Translations under genes and position numbers: made by a program | Assembly: GCA_007026445.1 (NCBI GenBank) | Contig: VDMD01000030.1 | Coordinates: 124,001-188,000 of the forward strand | Direction of reading: 5' to 3' | Source of the DNA: Schizophyllum amplum | Taxonomy: Eukaryota > Basidiomycota > Agaricomycetes > Agaricales > Schizophyllaceae | DNA length: 64,000 bases | Notes under the pieces: model-generated | Database searches by the model: none | Seen by the model: only the letters and a program-made list of their open reading frames with translations | What the model was told of the DNA's origin: nothing | In this document: positions 54,187 through 64,000 of the stretch, piece by piece | How the letters are laid out: each line of letters starts with the position of its first letter | Numbering within the stretch: the first letter of the stretch is position 1

Positions 54187-56167
54187 TCACCGAGGACCAC
54201 TCCCATACACTCCGTAATCCGTGTAGGGGTAGTAGTACTGTGATGCGGTCGTTGAAGAGGGCGCGGTAGAGGAAGACGTTGCGCCGAAGGAAGGCGCCAC
54301 GGTAGAAGATGACGGCGTGGTGGAGTAGGTAGATTGCCCAAAGTCAAAGGACGTGGCGGGAGCCTGCAGCTGGTGCGTCGGCGGGGCGAGTGCTGGCGGC
54401 GCCGGAGCAAAGGATTGAGGCACGTTGCCCACGGGATATGAAACGACACCTCGAGAGGCGCCAGAAGCCTGGGCGTTGTACCCGTGCGCATTGTGGCTGT
54501 ACGGCGTGAATTGGCCAACACCGTTATATCCGCCCCCGTTATGATAGTGAGCGGGCAAGCCCGAGTTGGGCGTCGCAGTGACGCTGGTATTGTGCGCTAA
54601 GGATGGAACGTTGAGGTTGGCACCGGTCGCATAGCCGCTGTAAGGGCCGCCATACGTCTGGGCACCGAGGTAGGGCATCTGGCCCTGGACGCCTGCATTG
54701 GCCATCAGGTGGTTTGAATTCGCGGCGGTGAGGTATACCGGGCCAGCGGAAACGGTGGCGGGCCCAGGCAGATGCTGCGTCAGGCTTCGCTGAGCTTGCG
54801 CCTGAGGAGGTCCCCGCAGGGATGGGGTGGAGACGTCGAGCCCTTGGAACGATGCAAAAGCCGACTTTTGACCGCCAGACGGTGGCTGCACATGTCTATT
54901 GGAGGAGATCGTCGCGGAGGAGGAAGACGGTGGCCCTTCCTGAGAGGGGACAGTGTTCGCACGCCGGGATCGGCTGGGATTCTGCTTGAACACCATAAAT
55001 CGTTGCTCAGCAGTGTCCTGCCTGCTGCCAGCGACTCTCGTTTCGGCGCAAGAGCCATTACCGGGGATCTTGTCAAGGCGGAACGACAAGCATTGCTTCC
55101 GCCACGGCTCCTCCTCCTCCTTCCCTTTCTTCGTCTTGCGACGCGGCTTTGTGGTCGAGCCGGCAGAAGCGCTTGCCTTGCGCTTGAGATGGATTGTTGC
55201 AGGCTTCTCCAAAGTCTCAGGCTTGCTGGCTAAGAGATGAGGGGAGGGATCATCGATAGTGAGGGCAGAAGCCACAGAGACATCTGGAGCGGCCGATTGT
55301 GCGATTTCGGCGGCAGTGGTAGCGTTGATGAGGGCATGCGAGGGGTGAATGGGTTTTCTAGCGAGGTTCAAATCGGTACGAGACCCAAGAGGTCTACTTC
55401 GATGCGTCAATACGAATCCTGATACGATTGAAGGCCTGACACCTGACTCACGCGATGTCCTCGTCGTTTGTTGAAGGTTCCTGGTCGACTTGAGGCGCGG
55501 ATGCGTCGGAATTCCCCTCAGCTTGGTCGCCTAGCGTGAATTCTGCAGCGGCGACGTTCTGTATTTTCTCGTCGAATGTCTTGCGACGGCAATCTTTGTC
55601 CTCCTGCTGTGCGGTTGATAGCTCGACCTTCGTCCTAATACTGGGATATGTCAGTACTACGTTTGTTCAGTGCACCCTTGACTCACCTGCCCCTTTCCCC
55701 AGGAGTAATGACCATCTCGTCAATCAGGTTCACGTCACCGCTGACCGCGGATATTGCCACGGCTCTGGGAGCGCCGCCCTCATCGACTTTGTCTGCAGGG
55801 AAGGGCTTCTCGATGTGGCCGTTCGATGTCTCGCGTGCGCGATCACAACCCTCGTTCGCAGCAAGCGTCACAGACGAAGATGCCAACTCGCTGGAGCCGG
55901 CACTCAAACGAGTAGACTCGACGGCAGGGGAAGATAGCGCTGTTGGTGGGGTCGCATCTCCAGGCGTGCTGGTGATCTGCGCTGCAGTGGATTCACAGTT
56001 ACGAGCGCTTTCTTCTCCAGACTGACAAGGAACATGAGCCATTGTCTCCCCATTTGGAAGTTACGACGCACCTTCCAAAGTTCTTTCTCGCGCAACAAGG
56101 CTTGAAGCAGATCCTTCGCTTCGGAGGATACCTGGGGGTCTCCCGATGGCGCACTGGTTATCTCCAT
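54187..56167 (-). CDS. Large intrinsically disordered protein with basic nuclear signal (right paralogue)
   Basis: Four exons (minus strand) 56167-56072, 56021-55687, 55640-55452 and 55393-54187. All junctions are GT..AG and sum to a clean 608-residue frame. The N-terminus MEITSAPSGDPQVSSEAKD aligns with MPETNEPAGDTQLSREEKE of the left gene. The basic cluster is HLKRKASASAGSTTKPRRK then TKKGKEEEE. The C-terminal third is Tyr/Gly/Asn/Ser/Pro-rich, with ATPNSGLPAHYHNGGGYNGV. Relative to the left gene there is one extra intron (55686-55641), so an intron was gained or lost after the outer duplication. Many substitutions but intact frames in both copies suggest both are still functional. Function unknown; composition suggests a nuclear scaffold or regulator. 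Confidence 0.78.
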
Positions 56168-56299
56168 TGCTTGACGTGCGGAGTTCTCGCAAGAGGCGTC
56201 AGACAATCTGCAAAACGCGTTGGGACGTCAGACATGCAAGTGGCCTAAGATCACGCACCAAGTCAAACAAAGCCCTTGCAGATCCAATATGTTCAGAAA

Positions 56300-56697
56300 C
56301 AACACAAACTCGCGCACTCAAGTCCCAAACCACTTCTCGCCGAGAGATAACGACGAGGTGCGAGAAGGCGCAAAAAGGTGGCGGAATGCAAACGGTGGCT
56401 GGTTGAGAGAGCGAACGTCGTTATTTGGTTCGGATTGTCGCGGCTCCCATCAAACGCGCGCGGACGTAAGTTCGCACGGTCAGATTCCAGAAATGGGCGT
56501 TCATACTCGCCCCGCCCTCGTCGGGCCTTCAAATTGGCCGTGAAAAGTCTGTAGTGCTGTAAGTCATCATGTAGTGCATAGTTTCTGGTCGCGTACCTCG
56601 CAAAAATTACCTGAGGGCCGGTACGGTGTTTTGCCACGGGGGCTGGCGCCGGGGGTCCCGGGACGCTGGGGTCTTCAGTCTTCCCTTTGACAGTCAT
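56300..56697 (-). CDS. Small conserved gene or regulatory block (right copy)
   Basis: ATG at 56697 (MTVKGKTEDPSVPGPP), exon 1 to 56597, a 48-nt intron to 56549, then RLFTANLKARRGRGEYERPFLE. The intron length is a multiple of three, so the frame is open spliced or not. Beyond this the frame stays open (SDRANLRPRAFDGSRD) to a stop near 56293, whereas the left copy shifts frame. It is positioned just upstream of, and on the same strand as, the disordered-protein gene, as on the left. See the left copy for the unusually high DNA identity. Confidence 0.4.
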
Positions 56698-56887
56698 CGC
56701 GAACGTTGTGACACTTTATGCATGCTGGGCGCATTAGAGGCATCGACCGGAAGTTCGTTTTCGACCGGGGGATTAGTATGTTTGTGATTTTCGCTTTGAC
56801 CGCGACATGTCATACCGCGCTGCAAAGACGAGTGAGCGACGACAAAGCCGCTAGCAATAGAGATCCTTACAGCACTTCAGCGCCTAT

Positions 56888-57340
56888 CCGACACGTCTAG
56901 GTCGTCGATTGGTGCAAGTAGCTCCGCATCGACTACGAGCACCACCGGTGGCATCTTGCTCAACGGCGTCTTGCATTACCCTTTCTTGCTGGTGCCGGGA
57001 TCGGGTACGCTTGTAGAGGCTTCCTGCATCTGCAGTCATGCATTGTAAGGGTAAGGAGCACCACCGTCGACGAACAGCACCAACCTGAGCGGTCATCATC
57101 AACGTCGACGAGCACGCCCTGCACCTACCTCTAAGAGGGCCGCCTGCTCCTCACCCCTCCCCTCCACCACCTTCCTCGACGCAAAGCATTGCTCGACAGC
57201 CAACTGCAGCAGCCCGACAAACTGTCGAGCCCAGCGCCTCTCGCGTGGTGGCGCCAACGTCCCGCGCCGAGCAGCACCGCATTTCCTTCGAACAATGGCC
57301 CTCATGCCACAAGGACACACCTCTCGCGAACACACTTCGC
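56888..57340 (-). pseudogene. Conserved exon pair of unknown gene (right copy)
   Basis: Minus-strand frame with VCSREVCPCGMRAIV, then RRWARQFVGLLQLAVEQ, and, after a possible intron (gtaggt..gatgcag), SLYKRTRSRHQQERVMQ and ATGGARSRCGA to a stop near 56884. It matches the left 11.3-11.75 kb block. The family is not recognised and upstream DNA is repetitive. Confidence 0.3.
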
Positions 57341-58615
57341 AAGCATCGCGGTGAGCAGCCCGTCCCGCGAATCAAGCCCGCTCTTCATCCTCGTTCCTCT
57401 GCCAGAACACGCCCGCGCCGATGCCACAACACCCTGACGCCCGCTTGGCTGAACCCTCGTTAGGTGGCGCTCCCACTCTCGCACCGTCCACTCCGCTCGC
57501 TCGTCATGCCCGCCTGCTACTCAACGAGCAGCATCCTCGGCATGATAGCCCTGCGTTGCACTACTCCGGCGCTCGCCCCGACAATATGCGCTCCCCCACG
57601 GCGGTCTCGCTTTCCGCGGCAGCACAGCACGCACGAACACCTTCAGCGCCACATCCACGACACCCTCCTCCTGCCATTCTCAACTTACACGCAACCTCCT
57701 TCACGCAGATCGCATCGCCTTCACGCAGATCGCATCGCCTTCATGCCACCCGCATCGATTGTTCCAGCCGACCATGTCGAATCATTCCGTTGAACACGTC
57801 GAATCCTTCAACTGAACAAGCCGAGCCTTCACATCTGGAGCAGCAGCAAAACAACATATATTCGCACTAGCAAACCGTACGTACTCACCTACCTTGATAT
57901 GCGACTAGCAATACACCGGGCGAACTGAGCAGCCACCATGTCCTCAACTCCTCGTCCGTCCGGAGACGATGCGAGTCGTTCGACCGACGACGCTGAGAGT
58001 CGTTCGACCGACGACGCTGAGAATCCTTCGACCGACGACAGTCTAACGCATCAGACCCGCCAGCATCAACACGACCACCCAAAAGAAGACCCCCTCAGCC
58101 CGCGCGAAGTAGAACTCGACTGAAGTACCGTTAGCCGGCAAGGTCGGCGACGCCACATACCAGAGTCTACTTTAGGCGACATCGACTAGGCTTCCGCTTG
58201 ACGAACGGGACGTCCATGTTACCGGTAGTTCGCGCATGCACCGGAGTTACCCAAAGCACCCGAAGGTACCCCAAGTTCTCGAAGGTACCCCGAGCGACCA
58301 AAGGTTACATCTTCGACAACGCTGATACTGGACCTGCCCGGTTCATAATAATCATCAGTAGCACCATCTCCACCCGCGTCAGCCACACTATCAAACGCGC
58401 AACCCCTACACGCGCAACCCCTACACGCGCAACTCCTAGCACAGGCGAACTCACCTCTGCCCTCCCCTGCCACGCCCCTAGGCAAGCTCTCGCTGGCCGC
58501 GTAAGGTGTGCGAAATGCGAGTCCCCGAGTGTCTCTGAAGGAGCTCGGCGCGGGCCGTCACGATGTACAGCGTATGAGAAGCTGGTTGACGACTTTCACA
58601 GTTTAGACGTCGGTT
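57341..58615. other. Repeat-rich block mirroring 10.0-11.3 kb
   Basis: Contains tandem cttcacgcagatcgcatcgc (two to three units, 57712-57750), a 27-bp unit cgttcgaccgacgacgctga repeated three times (57978-58040), ggtaccccaag-type repeats (58258-58300) and a 15-bp unit acgcgcaacccctac repeated three times (58395-58435). The VQYQR exon start and its splice sites are kept in minus orientation near 58.3 kb, but the RING-like segment found on the left is deleted. No intact gene. Confidence 0.5.
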
Positions 58616-58619
58616 GAGA

Positions 58620-59500
58620 GCCATGTATAGTCGACCACGCAAGCGAACGGATGCCGACCATGCAAGCGAGCGGTTGTCGATTACGCAAGCGAATGACCGT
58701 CGACCGCGCGAAGGGGTCGACAGTGATACCAGAACGCCGAAGGCAAGCCGAGAAGACAGACGCCAGTCAGACGTAGGCAGACGACGACGGCCGACAAGAC
58801 ATGCGACGATGAGCGACGAGACATGCGACGATGAGCGACGCTAAATGGCGATGGCTGACCATACGAAGACTTGGGCGACGACAAGCGATCCTGCTGCCCA
58901 AACGAAGACGTGGACGATGACAAGCGAACCTGCAAGACACCCTGCGGCAATTCTGCTCGCCCTGCCCAACAGCGGGCGAGCGCTGCCCGACGATGGAGGT
59001 AGACCTGCCGGCGTCGAAAGGAGGAGACGAGCGATTGCAGATGCATCGAGGATACGACGCGGTCAAGAGACGGCCATCGACCTTGCGAAGAGGCCGCTCG
59101 AACATGCGAGATACGCGATGTCGCTTATGAGAAGGGCCTGGAGTCGCCCATGTGAGGACACCGATATCGCGTGGGTGAGGACACAGACATCGCCTGTATG
59201 AGGGCCCAGACATCGCCGGTGTGAGGAGACCGCCGGTAGGCGAATCGAGCAACATCGGACGTGCAGGCATACCGACTGCGGGCTATCCGCTGGGACGGAC
59301 GGCGCCGGGCGAGCCAGGATCACCAACGGCCACTCTGCGAGACAACGGATGTCGATGTTGCGCGATGATATATTGAACGTTGTAGGACGACGAACGCTGA
59401 CCCTGCGAGAGGACGGCCGTCGACTTCTCGCGGCATTGGACGTCAACCCTGCGACTGCCTTGAGGTCGGATGTCGACCATGCGAGGAGACCGCTTGCAGG
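58620..59500 (-). repeat. Degenerate minisatellite field (right arm)
   Basis: Units such as tcgaccacgcaagcgaacgg, ccgaccatgcaagcgagcgg and cgacgagacatgcgacgatg recur with 20-30 bp spacing. Mirror of the field at 8890-9935, with different unit order and number. Confidence 0.6.
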
Positions 59501-59890
59501 GACGCGAACACCCGCTACGCGTAAGGACAGATGTCGGCCAGCCGGAAGACCAACGCAAGTCATGCGTAGGGCTCGACGCGAGGAAGCGAGGAAGCGGACT
59601 GAACCATATGAGGAGAGGGCGGTATCCATGCTTGACGCTGTCGCTGCCCGTCGCTCGTTGTCCGACGGAGTGGTCCCGCAGAAGCGGTATATATGCAGAC
59701 ATGGCATATGCGGCCGCCCTTCGCCACAAACGAGAATCATGCTTGGTGAAGTCGATATGCATCTCGTGAGGGAGCGACTTGCGCGTGAGGATGTCGGCGC
59801 GCATATAAGGAGAGGCCGAGATCGTGATCTGCTCGTTGAAACGGAGGTGTCCTTGTCCGACGAAGTGGAGAGCTCCATGTCCGGGTGCAT
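59063..59890 (-). CDS. Conserved ORF of unknown function (right copy), longer frame
   Basis: ATG at 59890 opens MHPDMELSTSSDKD, then LTRCISTSPS and RFCGTTPSDNERRAATASSMD, staying open for about 275 codons. The second half runs through minisatellite DNA (SRRPSSRRVSVRRP). The left copy shares the start and the first 75 residues with substitutions. Shared start and frame argue for coding; the repeat-derived tail argues for caution. No known domain, signal peptide or membrane segment is evident. Confidence 0.35.
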   Translation of the reverse strand: MHPDMELSTSSDKDTSVSTSRSRSRPLLICAPTSSRASRSLTRCISTSPSMILVCGEGRPHMPCLHIYRFCGTTPSDNERRAATASSMDTALSSYGSVRFLASSRRALRMTCVGLPAGRHLSLRVAGVRVPASGLLAWSTSDLKAVAGLTSNAARSRRPSSRRVSVRRPTTFNISSRNIDIRCLAEWPLVILARPAPSVPADSPQSVCLHVRCCSIRLPAVSSHRRCLGPHTGDVCVLTHAISVSSHGRLQALLISDIAYLACSSGLFARSMAVS

Positions 59891-60817
59891 CGGCAAAGGG
59901 GGCTGCCTGGCGCGCGCGCGCGAGGAGGGGGGGCGAAATTATACACCCAGGCGCTGGAGGGACATATGGTGTCGTCCAGCCGGGACGCGTCGAAAGGCCC
60001 GCAGCCGACGGGTGCTACGAGTACCGACATGGCGCGTCGAGGTGATTCAGTCGGGCCTTCTCGCTCGCTTATCTCGGCGAGGCGGTCCTCTCGATCCATT
60101 GTCCTAAACCCACGGCCATCGTTGACGCCGCTTGCGTTCCTGCACTCCCTCTTCATCGACGGCTGACGCATTGTCCAGACGCGCTGTACAATAATGAGGA
60201 GGACAAGCGAGGAGGAGGGCGGGTCACGTACCTCAGGAGTGCATATATGCGCTCGCTTTCGCATATGCGCGCTCTTTGGATCCGCAGGACGAGGCTACCG
60301 TCAGCCATCGTCCCGACGTCGCTGCTGCTTGTAGGCAACGACTAAGAAGGAGTAGGCCGCATCGAGAGGACAGCGCGTAAGGTCGTCGTCGCCATCGTCG
60401 CCGGTAGGCAGACCATGCTTCAAAATCGACATCGACCGGCAACGAGAGCAGCTTTCGCCATCGAACGAGCTGGGCAAGAGGCGACACACCAAGCAGAGCT
60501 CTTATAACCTTGAGGGAAAGAACAAGAGAACAAGAGCAGTCGGAGACTTGATATGGGATGACAAATTCCCGTGCCATCCGGGCCGTTGAGTTGCCGCGGC
60601 CCGTGGTGACACCTGAACAGATGGAGTGCGAGCTGGCTATACAGACTGCAGTGGGCTTGAAGACCAAGTATGTACTTATTGTAATAGACGCTGAAGTACA
60701 TACAGTCTTACAGGATACAATCTGCTCGCCGGGCGGTCGAAACATCAGGCATGCCTCGCGCACCTACCTTCATTCACTCTCCCCCTTCACCCCTCGCGTC
60801 AACGGGCTCACCAGGTC
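59891..60817. other. Intergenic block mirroring 7.55-8.5 kb
   Basis: Holds the GCATATATGCGC / GCGCATATATGC repeat (60236-60275) and a minus-strand VRWRKLLSLP word shared with the left. A cgcgcgcgcg run occurs at 59910-59922. No gene is called. Confidence 0.4.
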
Positions 60818-62536
60818 TCAAACCTCCCTCATCACGTCCTCCACGCTCCGCCTGGCGTCGACGCGCACCCAATACCCCGGGCGCTCGGCCTCCATCTCAG
60901 CGCCGAGGCGAGCGTATGCCTGAGAGGAGGACAGTCGGTGTATGGCACAAAGACTGAAGAGGATCCGGAGGCGAACGCGTCCTAGCCTGGTCCCATCCAT
61001 TCCTTCCACTCTTCCCCTCCCATCCTTCCTCTGCCACTCTTCATCATCTCCCTCCCACCCTTCATTCCACCAACGAACCATCATCAACTCACCATCATCA
61101 ACTCACCTGCATCACCCTCCCCTGCATCACCCTCCCTTTCGTACCGCTCCTCCCCATACCGGCCCCTCGCGCGCGCCGCCGCGGGCGCGATGTCGAAGAA
61201 CAGCGTCACGTCCGGCGCAGGAAGCCCCGCGTCGGTTGCGCGGCACCAGGCGAAGTCCTCGTAGGGGAGGACGCGGTTGGACCCGTCGTAAGGAGAGATG
61301 CGGTCGGTGGAGGTGTGCGGGGCGAACGAGCTTGCAGCTGAAGTTGATGGAGCGGTTGAGGTTGACGGACCAGGTATTGAAGAGGATGTTGTAGGAGTTG
61401 CTGCTGTTGCTGTTGATGCTGTTGTAGTCGATTTTGACGGTGTCCCCGATGTCAACGCTGAGGATGCTGATGCGGCGGCTGCTCCGTCCTCCACCGCCTT
61501 GACCTTCGACGCCGAGAACGCGATACCTGAGAACGCGTACCGGTCGCACACGATTGTCGTTCCAGAGGCAAGGAGTTCGAGTATTCGTGTTCTGGATGAG
61601 AGGGTATGAGTTATGCACGAGGTACGAGAGCCCGATAGAATGGAGAGCAGCTCCACAATAAACCAAGCACAAGAGCGAGCAAGAGGTGAAGAGACAGGTG
61701 AAGAGAAAGGTGAAGAGGAGCAAGGTAGAGAAAGTAGTAATGGAGCAAGGGCATCGAGAAAGGACACCACCGTTGCCAAGCGAAAACAGCCTTAAATCAC
61801 AACTCACGCAAGCTCCCACCGATTCGCCGAGTATAGCAGGTGTACGACGTGGTCGTCGAGCTCGATGCTGGAGCGCAGATACGCGTCGATCATCCAACCC
61901 GATTGAGGTCGTGCGGTCTGTGAGGAGCGGTTAGTTTGGTATACGTTAGTGTCTAGTGAATGTCGGGCGACTGGGGAGAGTATCGGGCAAATGGGAAGAG
62001 GAAGCGCAGAGCGAGGGGGTACGGGTGGAATTGAGAAGTCGAGGGAGGAAAGTGAAGCGGATGCGTTGGCATCAGGGGAAGGGTGAGCAAGAGACGCGTC
62101 AGGGTGCGAAGGATGAAGGAGGAGTGCGAATGATGAGGGGAGAATGCGTGGACGTGGTGGACTACGAAGGGGCGAACACCTAGGTCAAGGAGGTACAAGC
62201 CGCGGGTACGCGTGGGGATCAGGGAGAGTGAGGAAAGTGGATCAAGCGCAACGAGACTTGAAGCAATTCCTAACCTCAGATAGCCCGACGCGTTCCATCT
62301 TGTCCAACCCATCCAACCCAGCCAGACCTCTCTGCCTGCCCGCGCCGGCGCGACCCAGCGAGACGGAGTACATGTACAAGCCAAAACACGCACAGATACC
62401 AACTAAAACTCACCCGGAAACTTCATCAGCTCTCCACGCCCTCGCCCGCGAGCCGCTCCTTTAGCATCGCCGCGGGCGTTGATTTCCCCCAGCGGTCCAA
62501 GCCGTCGGTGGAGATGAATGCGCCGGGGATGGGCAT
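60818..62536 (-). pseudogene. Thymidylate kinase pseudogene (right outer arm)
   Basis: Recognisable exons 62536-62414, about 61917-61803, 61610-about 61110 and about 60930-60818. Defects relative to the left gene: the P-loop reads DGLDRWGKST instead of EGLDRSGKST; a 4-base loss near the end of exon 1 (ggcgtggagagctga) shifts frame; one extra base in exon 2 (gggttggatg versus gggcagatg) shifts it again; and a TGG-to-TGA change at 60820-60818 removes the C-terminus, after which about 20 bases are deleted. The DRYAFSG, LPAPDVTLFFDIAP and GEERYE motifs survive. The low-complexity insert is also present but of different length and sequence, so it predates the outer duplication. Confidence 0.88.
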
Positions 62537-62790
62537 AATGGCCCAATAGTATTGCTGGCGTTGTGTTTATGCTGGAGTCGTGGTTCTTCTACCGGGACGA
62601 TGTCGCTGCTGGGGAGATTGATGTCGCTGTCGATGTGGCGTAGCTATCGACGTTCTATGGTGTCTTCATCGTGGCCCTTGAGCACGCTGCCCTGAGGACG
62701 GCCTCAGAAGTCAACGAGGTGATCTGGGATGATGAGCGGAGAGAACAAAAGATCCAGAACCCGGGCCCGTCGCGTCGCGTACGTCACGCA

Positions 62791-62796
62791 ACGCGT
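62791..62796 (-). promoter_or_regulatory. MluI box (ACGCGT) upstream of the thymidylate kinase pseudogene
   Basis: ACGCGT lies 255 bp upstream of the pseudogene start, within cgcgtcgcgtacgtcacgca. It mirrors the motif at 5474-5479 in the left arm, so the element was conserved through the outer duplication. Confidence 0.45.
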
Positions 62797-62949
62797 CCGT
62801 GACGCGGGACCCACACTGACCCACATTCGACAACATCTCCACTGCTCTCCGGCAACCATTGTTCTCAGGCGGACACTCAGCAGGGCTTCCGCTTCAGAAG
62901 AGTTGATGATGAGACGCGTATATACAGATATTATACTAATATACATTCC

Positions 62950-63400
62950 ACCATTTCCGCACACCAGAATCCGCACGCCCGTAAATAAAATCTTTCCACA
63001 ATCGTGGAACTCGTCCGGGTTCCGACGACTCTTGCGCAGCTGAACCCCGTCCTCCACCACAAGACCTTCGAGTGAAGGGGTCTGTACCCTTCACCTCACC
63101 TCCCGTTGGACGCGCGGCGCCGCCTGGGCCCGACGTGCTCCGCGTATGTATCGCTCGTCTCGCGTACGCTCCCGCTCTCGTTCGAGCGGCGGCGGCGTGG
63201 TCGTAGAGACACTGGAGCCATGCAGAGGGTGACAGCTCGACTGAGGATCCCGCGATTTCTCCTCCCGGATGATGTTGGGACGTCGACAAAGCGACGAATG
63301 GAGTTTGGCGATGCGGGCGGGGTGGGCCGCTCTTCTGCACATCGGATGACGCGCCCGCGCCCGCTCTCGTCAGAGGAGGCTGCGGCTGCGGCGTGGTCGT
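62950..63400 (-). pseudogene. Unknown conserved coding remnant (right copy)
   Basis: Minus-strand mirror of 4870-5332: RFVDVPTSSG and YAEHVGPRRRRASNG precede a 29-nt GTGAAG..CGAAG segment, then GLVVEDGVQLRKS and GKILFTGVRIL. The first piece ends in a stop (agg tga) if read straight through, which the 29-nt removal does not fix, and the second piece runs open past the left stop to 62704. Decayed relative to the left. Confidence 0.4.
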
Positions 63401-63509
63401 ATATGCATGCTGGAGTGTGATCCGCTGAGCGGCGGCCCGATTATGAGGCCCGGAATCGCATCTCCAAGCTGTCAAGCTAAGGCGTCGACGAACGCGACGC
63501 ACGGGACTA

Positions 63510-64000
63510 CTAGGCGAGGTCGACCACCTTCCTCCGCCTCCAGCAGCGAGTGAGGCGTCCCGTGTCGGGACTACGCTCCCACACAACGAAGCTCTCGGTA
63601 TCTGCGACCGTCTTCGCCTTCTTCGCAGGGCGCCCATGCGCCACCAAGGTGCGCTGCGAGTCGTCGCTGTATTCCGACGACGACGCCGCGGCCGCCTTGT
63701 CCCGCGCTCGGGACGCCCGCGTCTTCGCCCCCTTGGGCGCCTGCGGCTGAACACCGCCCCTCTTCCTCTTCGGACGTCCCAGACCCTTGTCGCCATCTAT
63801 GGAGGGCGACCCGCCCGTCTTCACCTGTGTATTGGGACTGTCGCTCTGCACAGCCTGCCTCGCTCGGATATGACGGTCGAAGATGGTAAGAACGTCGGCG
63901 TGTGACGCCATTTGCAGCTCATCCGTTTCTGGGTCCCAGGTGCGCATAATGACCGTTCGGAGGTCGCATACGAGTGTCTTGAGGTCATCGAAGTACGGGT
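63510..64000 (-). CDS. FunK1-type kinase copy C, C-terminal part (runs off the window)
   Basis: The minus-strand frame from the window edge reads PYFDDLKTLVCDLRTVIMRTW and continues to DVLTIFDRHIRARQ and the basic tail PKRKRGGVQ, then AKKAKTVADTESFVVWERS, stopping at 63512-63510. It is the outer-arm partner of copy A, which has YFDDLKDLVCDLRTLI, RRKRKRAG and the same KAKTVADTESFVVWERN segment. The kinase core is outside the window, so completeness cannot be judged. Confidence 0.85.
   Translation of the reverse strand, partial: PYFDDLKTLVCDLRTVIMRTWDPETDELQMASHADVLTIFDRHIRARQAVQSDSPNTQVKTGGSPSIDGDKGLGRPKRKRGGVQPQAPKGAKTRASRARDKAAAASSSEYSDDSQRTLVAHGRPAKKAKTVADTESFVVWERSPDTGRLTRCWRRRKVVDLA

Noticed and set aside
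1..64000. tRNA, rRNA, telomeric or centromeric sequence
   Set aside because: No cloverleaf with a convincing B-box, no rRNA-like stretch and no TTAGGG arrays noticed by eye; a tRNAscan or Infernal search would be decisive.
1..64000. A dedicated defence, toxin or biosynthetic gene cluster
   Set aside because: Gene families present (FunK1, MYND, NmrA, HECT, dTMP kinase) do not make up any such system and their proximity is explained by segmental duplication.

Overview
The window is nuclear DNA of a filamentous basidiomycete, most likely an Agaricomycete. It is GC-rich, its genes carry many short GT..AG introns (about 46 to 60 nt in most genes, 200 to 420 nt in the thymidylate kinase), and it encodes fungal-type FunK1 kinases. 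Single-base indels in GC or homopolymer contexts break several otherwise conserved frames, so either pseudogenisation or uncorrected assembly error has to be kept in mind for each frameshift.

The layout is a nested, mostly inverted duplication. The OUTER, older duplication pairs about 3.0-14.6 kb (plus strand) with about 54.0-64.0 kb (minus strand). From outside in, each arm carries a FunK1 kinase, a small unknown coding remnant, a thymidylate kinase, a block of minisatellites and unknown conserved ORFs, a small conserved locus, and a disordered nuclear-type protein gene. These pairs are clearly homologous but diverged: the left thymidylate kinase is intact, the right one is a pseudogene. The INNER, very recent duplication pairs 17.11-20.66 kb with 45.12-50.61 kb in opposite orientation. 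Each inner arm carries an MYND zinc-finger gene, a 5' fragment of a HECT ligase gene and an NmrA-like reductase gene. The inner arms are nearly identical (2 amino-acid differences over MYND exon 1), but the right arm has since taken two insertions with exact empty sites on the left: a 327-bp TA-flanked inverted-repeat element in the MYND gene and a 1,583-bp compound element in the reductase.

Between the inner arms lies a HECT E3 ubiquitin ligase gene (UBE3C/Hul5 type, minus strand, 21.1-24.96 kb) whose 5' half has been amplified. The array reads H-B-H-B-H: three copies of the HECT 5' half (H) separated by two roughly 7-8 kb copies of an unrelated block (B). The two extra H copies lack the HECT domain and run into long polypyrimidine tracts that mark the junctions. 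Block B has a TATA-like promoter, minisatellites and a series of intron-like segments, but no recognised protein. A third reductase (43.57-44.61 kb), a 5' FunK1 fragment (44.9-45.1 kb), a large FunK1 gene (50.96-53.59 kb) and a FunK1 C-terminal remnant (16.98-17.24 kb) complete the set. Fragments of FunK1, MYND and HECT genes lie at or close to several arm edges.

Functionally these genes do not form an obvious pathway. Thymidylate kinase is housekeeping (DNA precursor synthesis), and MluI-box motifs ACGCGT upstream of both copies fit G1/S control. The reductases, FunK1 kinases and MYND proteins belong to families that are multicopy in mushrooms. The window is best read as an unstable, repeatedly rearranged accessory region around a few core genes. 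I found no known defence, toxin or biosynthetic system.
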